From: AP-15 sp963735445
GTDB lineage: Bacteria; Pseudomonadota; Alphaproteobacteria; ATCC43930; CGMCC-115725
Assembly (NCBI GenBank): GCA_963735445.1
Contig: CAVTLC010000003.1
Span: 62,001 to 126,000, forward strand
Length of the DNA stretch: 64,000 bases
Direction of reading: 5' to 3'
This document shows, piece by piece, positions 26,589 to 34,813 of the stretch. Both the position numbers and the translations under genes were made by a program. How positions within the stretch are numbered: position 1 is the first letter of the stretch; each line of letters starts with the position of its first letter. The notes under the pieces are model-generated. The model saw only the letters and a program-made list of their open reading frames with translations, did no database searches and was not told the DNA's origin.

Positions 26589-27909
26589 GGAGTTTATCTT
26601 CGAGGATTACCGCTACGACCCGGGCGGCAACGTATTGACGTTGATCTACCGCTTTCTCGATGGGCCGCGATTTGAGGAAAGGCTGATCTTCGATTTTCCG
26701 CCGCAGCCATTGTCGCCGCAAGCCGAGGCGGTGCTCGACCGGATTTTTCGGCTCGTCTTCCTGTTTTCGGGTGTCAGCTATTACAAGGCCTTTATCCCGG
26801 AGAAGCTGCGCTGTGCCGCGTTTCCGCTCGATCCCGAGACGGCCGGGTTTCTGCAGAAATTTTACGAAAACGGTTTGGCGGAGTTCGGGTGGACCAACCG
26901 CATAGCGCTCAATGGCCGTTGTCGGTTCCATTCGGAGCCGATCACCCCGTCAAAACCATTGGCAATCAGTCTGCCACGGCGGACCTGCGTGCCGGTCGGC
27001 GGCGGCAAGGATTCGATCGTCACCCTCGAATGCTTAAAGCGATCAGGCGAGGATCTCGTCCTGTTTTCGCTTGGCGACGCCGAACCGATCGCGGCCTGCA
27101 TCGCCGCATCTGGCCTGCCGTTTATTCGAGTGCATCGGCGGCTCGATCCGGCCCTGTTCAAGCTCAACCAGCAAGGCGCACTCAACGGTCATGTGCCGAT
27201 CACCGGTATATTGAGCGCAATCGCGTTGGCCTGCGCGGTGTTGGCCGGCTTTGATACGATCGCGATGTCGAACGAACATTCCGCCAGTGCGCCAAACCTA
27301 GTTTTCGATGGATTGAGCATTAATCACCAATACAGCAAGTCGCTCGAATTCGAAGTCGATCTCGCGGATTACGTCGCCCGCTGCATAACCCCCAACATTG
27401 CGTATTTCTCGCTATTGCGGCCATTGGCAGAAATCGAGATTGCCCGGCGCTTTGCGCAGTACCCGCAATATTTCGATATTTTCCGCAGCTGCAATACGGC
27501 GTTCCGCCAGTCGCGCGCCGAGCGCGGGCGTCACTGGTGCGGTAATTGCCCCAAATGCCGGTTCGTTTTTCTGGCGCTGGCCCCGTTTGTGGCCAAGGAT
27601 CGGCTAATTGCTGTTTTCGGGCATAATCTGCTCGAGGATCAAGCTCAGTCCGACGGTTTCGCGGAATTATGCGGTTTGCGCGAATACAAGCCGTTCGAAT
27701 GTGTCGGCGAAACCGACGAGAGCGCGGCGGTAATGGCGTATCTCGGCAGCGATCCCAGCTGGCATGACGATGCCGTCGTGCGACGGCTACACGGGGCGTA
27801 CCCGGCGCTGCAGCGGCGCGATCCGGACGAAGTTCGTATGCTGCTCGCGGCCCGGCATCCGCATCGGGTTCCGGCTTCATTTATGGCGATGCTCGATGCG
27901 TGCGGCTGA
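26578..27909 (+). CDS. murL: UDP-N-acetylmuramoyl-L-alanyl-L-glutamate epimerase
   Basis: A 443-residue MurL-type epimerase. In Xanthomonas MurL uses ATP to invert the terminal L-Glu of UDP-MurNAc-L-Ala-L-Glu, replacing the need for glutamate racemase. Sequence support: an ATP-pyrophosphatase-like loop VPVGGGKDSIVTLE, SNEHSASAPN, and a cysteine motif WCGNCPKCRFVFLA. The ATG at 26578 (MSFREFIFEDY) is chosen; the longer open frame upstream only reads through the DUF4392 gene. It overlaps its neighbours on both sides (11 and 14 bases), and murD2 follows, which makes the assignment firm. Confidence 0.92.
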   Translation: MSFREFIFEDYRYDPGGNVLTLIYRFLDGPRFEERLIFDFPPQPLSPQAEAVLDRIFRLVFLFSGVSYYKAFIPEKLRCAAFPLDPETAGFLQKFYENGLAEFGWTNRIALNGRCRFHSEPITPSKPLAISLPRRTCVPVGGGKDSIVTLECLKRSGEDLVLFSLGDAEPIAACIAASGLPFIRVHRRLDPALFKLNQQGALNGHVPITGILSAIALACAVLAGFDTIAMSNEHSASAPNLVFDGLSINHQYSKSLEFEVDLADYVARCITPNIAYFSLLRPLAEIEIARRFAQYPQYFDIFRSCNTAFRQSRAERGRHWCGNCPKCRFVFLALAPFVAKDRLIAVFGHNLLEDQAQSDGFAELCGLREYKPFECVGETDESAAVMAYLGSDPSWHDDAVVRRLHGAYPALQRRDPDEVRMLLAARHPHRVPASFMAMLDACG

Positions 27910-29218
27910 ACTCGGTGCAGCGCGGGTGGCGATCTGGGGGCTCGGCCGCGAGGGCCGCGCGGCAATCCAATTCCTGCGGGCGCACCATCCGGAATTGCCG
28001 CTGCTGTTGTTGGACGATACTGCGAGTGCCCCGCGGCCCATCGAATTCGACAATATCCAATGCGCCTTTGGCGAGGACGCCGTCCGCCGCGCTCTCGACG
28101 AAGTCGACGTTTTGGTCAAATCACCGGGCGTAAGCCTGTACCGGCCTGAAATCGAGAGGGCGCGCCACAACGGCGTAAAGGTCACCTCGCTGTTGAATTT
28201 GTGGTTCGCCGAGAATATCGGGATTCGGACGATCTGCATCACCGGAACCAAGGGAAAGAGCACGACCGCTACGCTGATCGCGCATATCCTTAGACAGCTC
28301 GGCCGCAAGGTGGCGCTCGCCGGCAATATCGGGGTCCCGGTCACCGAGATCGACGGGAGCAGCGCCGAATTTGCGGTCATTGAGGTATCGAGCTATCAGG
28401 CCGCAGATTTCGACGGAATGTGCGATATCGCGGTGCTGACCTCGCTGTTTCCCGAGCACCTCGATTGGCATCTGACCCTCGATTCCTATTGCCGCGACAA
28501 GCTTAATCTGCTCCGACACAGCCGGTGCGCTGTCGTCAATCGCGAGTCCTCGCCGGCCTCCGGACTTGCTCATTATTTCTTTAATGATGCGGCTGCTCTC
28601 CATAGCCGCGGGAACGCGATATTCGACGGTGGTGAGCGGATCGGCGATGTCAAAAACCCCTACCTTGCCCGGCCACACAATCTCTCCAATGTTTGCGCGG
28701 CACTGACAGTGGCGAAGGTGCTCGGCTTCGACCCTCGCGCCGCGCTCGCCGCTGTTCGCGACTTTCGCGCCTTGCCGCACCGCCAGCAGGAGATTGGCGA
28801 GATCGCCGGCGTGCTGTACGTCGACGACAGCATCTCGACGGCGCCGGAATCGACGCTCGCGGCGCTGGAGGTTTACGCCGGGCGGGACATAACCTTGATC
28901 GCCGGCGGGTACGATCGCGGCATCGATTACGGCAAGCTGATCGCCAAGCTCGCCGGTGGTGCTGCCCGCGCGGTCGTCTGCCTCGGCATCAGCGGCGAGC
29001 GGATTTACACAACATTGCGCGCTGCCCCCGACCACCCCGACACCACACTCGCGCGGTCGATGGAGGCCGCAGTTGCGTGGGCCAGGCAGAAGACACCAAA
29101 GGGTGGCGTCGTGCTGTTGTCACCGGCGGCGCCGAGTTACGGCGACTACCACGACTTTGCCGAGCGCGGCCGCGATTTTGCGGCGAAAGCCGGATTCTTG
29201 GAAACGCGAGAAGTCTAG
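27896..29218 (+). CDS. murD2: UDP-N-acetylmuramoyl-L-alanine:L-glutamate ligase
   Basis: A 440-residue Mur ligase of the MurD2 type, which adds L-glutamate to UDP-MurNAc-L-Ala before MurL epimerises it. It has the N-terminal nucleotide-binding start RVAIWGLGREGRAA, the ATP site ITGTKGKSTTATLIAH, LFPEHLDWH, and the C-terminal substrate region LIAGGYDRGIDY with VVLLSPAAPSYGDYHDFAERG. The ATG at 27896 is inside the 3' end of murL. Its presence with murL shows this organism can make peptidoglycan D-glutamate by the epimerise-later route. A canonical MurD for D-Glu is not in this window. Confidence 0.92.
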   Translation: MRAAELGAARVAIWGLGREGRAAIQFLRAHHPELPLLLLDDTASAPRPIEFDNIQCAFGEDAVRRALDEVDVLVKSPGVSLYRPEIERARHNGVKVTSLLNLWFAENIGIRTICITGTKGKSTTATLIAHILRQLGRKVALAGNIGVPVTEIDGSSAEFAVIEVSSYQAADFDGMCDIAVLTSLFPEHLDWHLTLDSYCRDKLNLLRHSRCAVVNRESSPASGLAHYFFNDAAALHSRGNAIFDGGERIGDVKNPYLARPHNLSNVCAALTVAKVLGFDPRAALAAVRDFRALPHRQQEIGEIAGVLYVDDSISTAPESTLAALEVYAGRDITLIAGGYDRGIDYGKLIAKLAGGAARAVVCLGISGERIYTTLRAAPDHPDTTLARSMEAAVAWARQKTPKGGVVLLSPAAPSYGDYHDFAERGRDFAAKAGFLETREV

Positions 29219-29487
29219 TGACGGGCGCGGCCCAGTGGCGTCCAGTTGTCCAATGGCGGCCCGTCCTATGGCTGCTCTGGTCGATTTTGATCGGCTCGAT
29301 CGGCGGCGGTTGCGCGGAGAAGCCGTTTCTCTCCGCCGGCGACGCCAATTCTGCCCAGGTTGGCTATGGCCACGACCTCACCGCGGCGACCGAAGTCGCA
29401 AGAGAGCATTGCGCGCGCTACGACAGGGTGCCGCGGTATCTCGACTCATCCGAGAACATCGCCTTTTTCGCCTGTGAACGGCGTTAG
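29218..29487 (+). CDS. Small predicted lipoprotein at end of murL-murD2 operon
   Basis: An 89-residue protein starting at a GTG that overlaps the last base of the murD2 stop codon. A hydrophobic segment (LWLLWSILIGSIGGGC) ends in a lipobox-like GGGC, so the protein is probably lipidated at that cysteine and faces the periplasm. The mature part is ~55 residues with two further cysteines (HCARYDRVP and FFACERR). I do not recognise the family; its tight coupling to murD2 suggests a link to the cell wall. Confidence 0.65.
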   Translation: MTGAAQWRPVVQWRPVLWLLWSILIGSIGGGCAEKPFLSAGDANSAQVGYGHDLTAATEVAREHCARYDRVPRYLDSSENIAFFACERR

Positions 29488-29641
29488 CCCTGCGACTTCT
29501 CATAGGTCGCAGTCATGCTGGGACGTGGGACATCGCATACTACCTTGAGAACGGGTCGGGTGCCAGGAATTGGGAGTTCGCGCTGTAACGGGCGACGAAT
29601 TAAATCATCATACCTGCTTGAGATCCTGAAAAATGGATCGG

Positions 29642-30526
29642 CTAACGACTTGGTCTCGTTCCCAGGCGATCGAGGCGAAGCTTGGCCTCCGACGTTCCTA
29701 GTTCACCCGCCCGCAAGTACCACACCCGTGCCTCGTCGGGGTCCGCAATCTGTGTCCACAGATGGAAGCGACGCAAGAAGAACGGATCGTAGCTCGCTCC
29801 TATACCTAAGGCTCCTCGCCCTTCTCCCGCTTCGAATGCGCGACGGTAGAGGAGTCGGGCAGAGGCAAGATCCCCCCGCCGAAAGGCGGCGTCACCTTGC
29901 AGCAGGAGGGTGTTGATCTCCGGAGCGGGCAACGGCGCAACGACGGTCGATGCTGCCGCGGCACTGCGGTCTTTCGGCAAAGAGGGCGCCGTATGAGAGT
30001 CGGCTGTGGCGGGCGTCTTTCCTGTATCAATCGCCTGACGGTCGGGAGGGAGCGTCGACGTCTGCGATACTGTCGATGCGGAAGGAACCGCCCCGGAGCT
30101 TGCCGGTTGCGAGATAGAACTCGTGATCTGCCGCGGAGTGGCTGAGGTTGCTGGTGTTTCGCCGGTCAGCGTTGCTCGCGCTTCCGTTTGCGCTGGAGGC
30201 TTTGTCGACTTGTCCTGGATTGGGGTAACAGCCGGGCTCTCGCTGAAGCCGCGGATCGAGGTCCTCGAGGCGTCGGATGCCGTCATTGCTGGCGATCGTT
30301 CCGGACCAGCCGCTTCGCGGGAATCGATCAGTAAAGATAGCCCAGTACCGAGAAAGGCGAAGATGATCGCAGAAGCCGCAATTCCCAATCCGCACAAGCA
30401 AAGAATCGCGCTTGCGCGCGAGCGCATCGAATTTGGATTCAAAGGCAAAGACAAAGCTCGGGCAGCGGATCCGGCGGGATCCGAATTGGGTCCAGAGTAA
30501 CGGGATCGGATCGTCAGATCGCGCAT
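29642..30526 (-). CDS. Membrane-anchored protein with Sel1/TPR-like C-terminus
   Basis: A 294-residue protein of unknown function. After ~25 basic/polar residues it has one membrane span (ILCLCGLGIAASAIIFAFLG), then a long Ser/Thr/Pro/Ala-rich linker of about 130 residues. The C-terminal domain LLLQGDAAFRRGDLASARLLYRRAFEAGEGRGALGIGASYDP is a Sel1/TPR-like repeat. It should reach into the periplasm with the repeat domain. I chose the ATG at 30526 (MRDLTIRSR); an upstream start at 30574 is possible. It is a single gene, divergent from accD. Confidence 0.72.
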   Translation of the reverse strand: MRDLTIRSRYSGPNSDPAGSAARALSLPLNPNSMRSRASAILCLCGLGIAASAIIFAFLGTGLSLLIDSREAAGPERSPAMTASDASRTSIRGFSESPAVTPIQDKSTKPPAQTEARATLTGETPATSATPRQITSSISQPASSGAVPSASTVSQTSTLPPDRQAIDTGKTPATADSHTAPSLPKDRSAAAASTVVAPLPAPEINTLLLQGDAAFRRGDLASARLLYRRAFEAGEGRGALGIGASYDPFFLRRFHLWTQIADPDEARVWYLRAGELGTSEAKLRLDRLGTRPSR

Positions 30527-30711
30527 TTCCCCAGCTCCACGCCTTACGAAATACGATTTCGTACACCTTGCCAACGTCAGGTTATCATCGTCATCTGCTG
30601 GCTTGTGAAGATGGCGGGCGATTTTTGCCCAAAAGGGGGAGCCGGCCTCTCGGCTCCGGCGCAGTTTGGCGCCAACCCTGACGACGTATTCTCTTATCGT
30701 GGTGAACGCGG

Positions 30712-31614
30712 ATGAGCTGGCTTACCAATTTCGTGCTGCCGAAGATCCGCGCGGTGGTCAGTAAGCGGACGGTGCCCGACAATTTGTGGAAAAAATGTCC
30801 TGCTTGCGAACAGATGCTGTTCCATCGCGAGCTCGAAGCCAATCTCGATGTTTGCCGGAATTGTGGCCATCATCTGCGCATCGGCGCGCTACGCCGACTG
30901 GGAATCCTATTCGACGACGGCGCGTTTTCGCGGATCGAGTTGCCAAAAACACCCTCTGACCCGCTCCGCTTCCGCGATCGCCGACGTTACACCGATCGTC
31001 TCAAAGAGGGTCAGGCGGCGCACGGTTCCGGCAGCGATTCGGTTATCGTCGCCCATGGGACGATCAGTGGACATCCCGTTGTTGCCGCCGCGTTTGACTT
31101 CGGCTTTATGGGGGGCTCGATGGGTATCGCCGCCGGAGAGGCGGTGCTGGCTGCGGCCAAGCTCGCAATTCTGCAGGAAGCGGCATTGGTCGTCGTCCCT
31201 GCGTCGGGTGGCGCGCGAATGCAGGAAGGCGCCCTGTCGCTAATGCAAATGCCGCGAACGGTTATCGCCGCTGACATGGTGAAGGAGGCGGGGCTTCCCT
31301 ACATCGTGTTGCTCACCGACCCGACGACTGGCGGGGTGTCAGCCTCGTTCGCGATGGTCGGCGACATCACCCTGGCAGAGCCGGGGGCGATAATTGGGTT
31401 TGCTGGAGCCCGTGTCATCGAAGAGACAATTCGAGAGAAATTGCCGGATGGCTTCCAGCGTGCCGAGTATCTGCTCGATCACGGTATGCTCGATCTTGTC
31501 GTGCCGCGCGCCGAATTGAGGGCGACGATCGGCCGGCTACTTGGTCTGTTGCGCGATCCATTGCCAGCTGCATTGCCTCAGCCTCGGGTGATCGGCGCAG
31601 CGGGGCCGGCATGA
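30712..31614 (+). CDS. accD: Acetyl-CoA carboxylase carboxyltransferase subunit beta
   Basis: A 300-residue carboxyltransferase beta subunit, which with AccA transfers the carboxyl group from carboxybiotin to acetyl-CoA in fatty acid synthesis. The N-terminal zinc ribbon is visible (KKCPACEQMLFHRE and CRNCGHHLRIG), followed by the crotonase-fold acyl-CoA region with ASGGARMQEGALSLMQM and TDPTTGGVSASFAM. Its stop overlaps the folC start as ATGA. The accD-folC order is common in proteobacteria. Confidence 0.96.
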   Translation: MSWLTNFVLPKIRAVVSKRTVPDNLWKKCPACEQMLFHRELEANLDVCRNCGHHLRIGALRRLGILFDDGAFSRIELPKTPSDPLRFRDRRRYTDRLKEGQAAHGSGSDSVIVAHGTISGHPVVAAAFDFGFMGGSMGIAAGEAVLAAAKLAILQEAALVVVPASGGARMQEGALSLMQMPRTVIAADMVKEAGLPYIVLLTDPTTGGVSASFAMVGDITLAEPGAIIGFAGARVIEETIREKLPDGFQRAEYLLDHGMLDLVVPRAELRATIGRLLGLLRDPLPAALPQPRVIGAAGPA

Positions 31615-32898
31615 TCAAAGCCGGCAGCGACATCGTATTAGAGCGCCTCTCGCGTCTGCATCCAAAGCTGATCGATTTATCGCTCGGGCGAATTGAGAGG
31701 CTGCTCAAGGCGCTGGGAGATCCGCAAAATCACCTCCCGCCGGTGATCCATGTCGCCGGCACAAACGGCAAGGGTTCGACGATCGCGACACTTCGCGCCT
31801 GCCTAGAAGCCGGGGGATGGTGCGTTCACGCGTACACGTCGCCGCATCTCGTCAGGTTTCATGAGCGGATCCGGCTCGCCGGGCGCTTGATCGACGAGGA
31901 CCACCTGATCGAACTGCTTGAAGAGTGCGAGCGCGCGAATCAGGGTGGGCCGATCACCTATTTCGAGATCACGACGGCGGCGGCGTTTCTCGCCTTTGCC
32001 CGCATCCCGGCCGATTTTGTGCTGCTCGAGACCGGATTGGGTGGCCGGCTCGATGCAACCAATGTCGTGCAACATCCGGCTGCGACGGCGATCACCCCGA
32101 TCTCGCTCGATCATCAAGCGTTTCTGGGCGACACGATCGCCGCGATCGCCGGCGAGAAGGCCGGCATCATGAAACCGGGTTCGCCGGCGATCATCGGTCC
32201 GCAGCCCATCGAAGCGGCCGCGGTATTCGACATCCGCGCCGCCGAGATCGGAGCACCGCTCTACCGCTTTGGCCGAGAATGGCGCTGCGCCGCGCATGCC
32301 GGCGGGATGCGTTATGAAGGCCCGCGCTGGTGCTTCGACCTGCCGTTACCGTCGCTCCCAGGTGCGCATCAGGTCGCCAATTCCGGGATTGCGATTGCCT
32401 GCCTCGAACAGGTGTCGGGCCTGGAGATCAGCCGCGAGACGATCGGGCAAGGGCTGCAGCATATCGATTGGCCGGCTCGCCTACAGCGCCTGACCCGCGG
32501 GCCTTTGATCGAGATGCTGCCGGACGGCTGCGAATTGTGGCTCGATGGCGGCCATAACCCCGGCGCCGGTCAGGTGCTGGCGGCCTCGATTTCGGCCTGG
32601 GCCGACCGCCCGCTCTATCTGATCGTCGGGATGCTCAATACCAAGGACGCGACGGGCTTCCTCGCTCCGCTCGCCCCCCATGTCCGCGCCCTCTACGCGG
32701 TCACAATTCCTGGCGAGCAAAATGCCTTGTCCGCCGACAAAATCGCTGCCGACGCCCGCTCGGTCGGGCTTCCCGCGCTATGAAGCGCTCTCGGTGGCCG
32801 CCGCGCTCCAGGCCATAACCGCCGAGCCCGGCCCGGCCCGCACCCTGATCTGCGGATCGCTTCATCTCGCGGGCGTCGTTCTGGCTGATAATGGCTGA
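31611..32898 (+). pseudogene. folC: Bifunctional folylpolyglutamate/dihydrofolate synthase, C-terminal frameshift
   Basis: FolC, a Mur-ligase-fold enzyme that adds glutamate to dihydropteroate and folates. It has VIHVAGTNGKGSTIATLRACLE (ATP loop, in part), SPHLVRFHERI and LETGLGGRLDATN. The frame breaks near the end: after ADARSVG the sequence FPRYEALSVAAALQAITAEPG continues in another frame up to the stop at 32896-32898. Deleting one G from the GGG run at 32766-32768 restores 428 residues, the usual length. If the break is real, about 40 C-terminal residues would be lost, possibly leaving some function. Confidence 0.92.
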
Positions 32899-33052
32899 GC
32901 GCGGAAAACGGGCTCGAAGATTCGCGACAGCACGCCGAACCGGTAGCGCTTTCACTGGGCAAATCTCTGGATCTACCGTCATCACGAGAGCCCGACTTCA
33001 CGGGTGGTCTTTGTCCGCCGGTGGTGCTACACATGCTCGGCCGATCGCACGC

Positions 33053-33259
33053 CCGCGGGAGAGGCTGCGCCTCATTGGTTGGGATGCAGCGCCGAAGGAG
33101 CAACCGCCCCGGAAACTCTCAGGCAAAAGGACCGCGGGCGGAAGGGCGCTCTGGAAAGCAGCGGCGTGATTCGCATCGCCGCTCACCGAAGGAGTAAGCC
33201 CCAGTAGCGCGACAAGCGCTTCAGGGGTGAATCTCTCAGGGTCCACGACAGAGGGGGCA
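33053..33259 (+). ncRNA. Tandem glycine riboswitch
   Basis: Two consecutive glycine aptamers in the leader of the gcv operon. The first (about 33053-33160) has the 5' stem sequence CGGGAGAGGC, then GCCGAAGGAGCAACCGCCCC, and the motif ACTCTCAGGCAAAAGGACC. The second (about 33160-33259) repeats these as CACCGAAGGAGTAAGCCCC and AATCTCTCAGGGTCC. A short linker separates them. Known function: cooperative or dimeric glycine binding that turns on the glycine cleavage genes. The preceding bases 32899-33052 hold no supported gene and probably the promoter. Confidence 0.95.
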
Positions 33260-33304
33260 CAGAGGACGCAGTTGCGTCCGCTCTCTGTCGGAGGTGCCCG
33301 AGTG
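33246..33304 (+). promoter_or_regulatory. Riboswitch expression platform and gcvT ribosome site
   Basis: A hairpin CGACAGAG (33246-33253) / CTCTGTCG (33283-33290), containing the inner stem GGACGC/GCGTCC (loop AGTT), ends on the first G of the Shine-Dalgarno GGAGGT (33290-33295). An alternative pairing GGGCAC (33255-33260) with GTGCCC (33294-33299) would cover the ribosome site. The two structures exclude each other, so control of translation initiation at the GTG (33302-33304) is likely. Confidence 0.6.
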
Positions 33305-34417
33305 CCGAACGAAGATCCGGCCTCCTTGAAACGAACGCCGCTCTATCCGCTCCATTGCTCGCTCGGCGCGCGGATGGTGGCGTTCGCCGGTTACGAGATG
33401 CCGGTGCAGTATCCGGCCGGCATCCTGGCCGAGCATCTGCACACTCGCGCCCAAGCCGGGTTGTTCGATGTCTCGCATATGGGACAGCTGAAACTATCGG
33501 GCGGCGACCCCGCCGCCGGCCTGGAGAAACTCGTACCCGGAGATATACGCAGCCTCGGTTTGACGCGGATGCGCTACAGCCTCTTGCTCAACGAGACGGG
33601 CGGCATTCTCGACGACCTGATGGTGACAAAGCTCGACGATAGTCTGTTTGTCGTCGTCAACGCCGCGACCAAGGACGCCGATTTTGATCATATCCGCTCT
33701 CATCTGAGCTCGGCCGTTAAGGTCGAGAAACTCGATGATCGCGCCTTGCTGGCGCTGCAGGGTCCGATGGCGGCTGCGGTACTGGCGCGGTTCGCCGCCG
33801 GAATCGCGGCAATGCCGTTTATGAGCGCCACGCAGACGATGCTCGAGGGCCAGCCCTGCCTCGTGACGCGATCCGGCTATACCGGCGAGGACGGGTTTGA
33901 GATTTCGCTGGAGGCAGCGGCCGCCGCGGCCCTCGCTGAGCGGTTACTTGCCGAGCCCGAGGTGGCGCCAATCGGGCTCGGCGCCCGTGATTCGCTGCGT
34001 CTCGAAGCCGGGCTGTGCCTCTACGGTCACGATATCGACGAGACAACGACTCCGGTCGAGGCCGGCCTGGCCTGGACCATCGGCAAGAACAGACGCGAGA
34101 ACGGCGATTTCCCCGGCGCTTCGGTCATTCTCGGCCAACTTGCGCACGGCCCGGCACGCAAGCGGGTCGGCGTCCGCCCCGATGGCCGCGCCCCTGCCCG
34201 CGAGGGAACATCCATCGCCGATCCCGACGGCAATGATATCGGCCGAGTGACGAGTGGCGGCTTTGGTCCCTCACTCGGGGCACCGGTGGCGATGGGTTAC
34301 GTCGATGGCGCTCATGCGGTCGAAGGAACCCCCCTCGCGCTAAGCGTGCGCGGCGCAGCGCATCCCGCACACGTGGCCCGGCTCCCCTTTGTCCCACACC
34401 GCTATCACCGCGGCTGA
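33302..34417 (+). CDS. gcvT: Glycine cleavage system aminomethyltransferase (T protein)
   Basis: A 371-residue T protein, which takes the aminomethyl group from lipoyl-GcvH to tetrahydrofolate, releasing ammonia. It shows LFDVSHMGQLKLSG, LNETGGILDDLMVTK, RSGYTGEDGFEI (family core) and GARDSLRLEAGLCLYGHD. The GTG at 33302, six bases after GGAGGT, is the correct start; an in-frame ATG upstream lies inside the riboswitch. It is the first gene of gcvT-gcvH-gcvPA-gcvPB, controlled by glycine. Confidence 0.96.
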   Translation: MPNEDPASLKRTPLYPLHCSLGARMVAFAGYEMPVQYPAGILAEHLHTRAQAGLFDVSHMGQLKLSGGDPAAGLEKLVPGDIRSLGLTRMRYSLLLNETGGILDDLMVTKLDDSLFVVVNAATKDADFDHIRSHLSSAVKVEKLDDRALLALQGPMAAAVLARFAAGIAAMPFMSATQTMLEGQPCLVTRSGYTGEDGFEISLEAAAAAALAERLLAEPEVAPIGLGARDSLRLEAGLCLYGHDIDETTTPVEAGLAWTIGKNRRENGDFPGASVILGQLAHGPARKRVGVRPDGRAPAREGTSIADPDGNDIGRVTSGGFGPSLGAPVAMGYVDGAHAVEGTPLALSVRGAAHPAHVARLPFVPHRYHRG

Positions 34418-34435
34418 AGCCGCAGGAGGCACGCG

Positions 34436-34813
34436 TTGACTGCAGTACGCTTTACCAAAGACCACGAATGGGTCCGGCTTGACGGCGAGATCGCGGTAAT
34501 CGGCATTACCGATTACGCGCAATCGCAACTCGGCGACATCGTTTACGTTGAGTTGCCTGAGATCGGTCGGCACATCGATCAGGGCAAGGAGACCGCGGTC
34601 GTGGAATCAGTCAAGGCAGCGAGCGATGTCTATGCCCCGGTATCGGGCGAGGTCGTCGAGGTCAACGAGGCCCTCGCCGGCGATCCGGCAAAGGTCAATG
34701 CCGATGCGATGGGCGAGGGCTGGTTTATGAAGCTCCGGCTTGCAGATCCAAAACAGTTGGATGAGCTGATGGACGAGGCGGCCTATCGGCGCTTTGTCGA
34801 GGGTCAGCAATAA
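34436..34813 (+). CDS. gcvH: Glycine cleavage system H protein
   Basis: A 125-residue lipoyl carrier protein. The lipoylated lysine lies in ETAVVESVKAASDVYAPV, the expected H-protein context. The start is a TTG at 34436, seven bases after a strong AGGAGG (34424-34429). The stop overlaps the gcvPA start as TAATG, so translation is coupled. The rare TTG start may lower expression relative to the other subunits. Confidence 0.97.
   Translation: MTAVRFTKDHEWVRLDGEIAVIGITDYAQSQLGDIVYVELPEIGRHIDQGKETAVVESVKAASDVYAPVSGEVVEVNEALAGDPAKVNADAMGEGWFMKLRLADPKQLDELMDEAAYRRFVEGQQ

Noticed and set aside
26326..27909. A longer MurL beginning inside the DUF4392 gene
   Set aside because: The extra N-terminal residues are an out-of-frame reading of a conserved DUF4392 coding region. 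The ATG at 26578 gives the normal MurL start.
28693..29217. N-terminal extension of the small lipoprotein
   Set aside because: This part is an out-of-frame reading of murD2; the lipoprotein start is the GTG at 29218 with a hydrophobic segment and lipobox.
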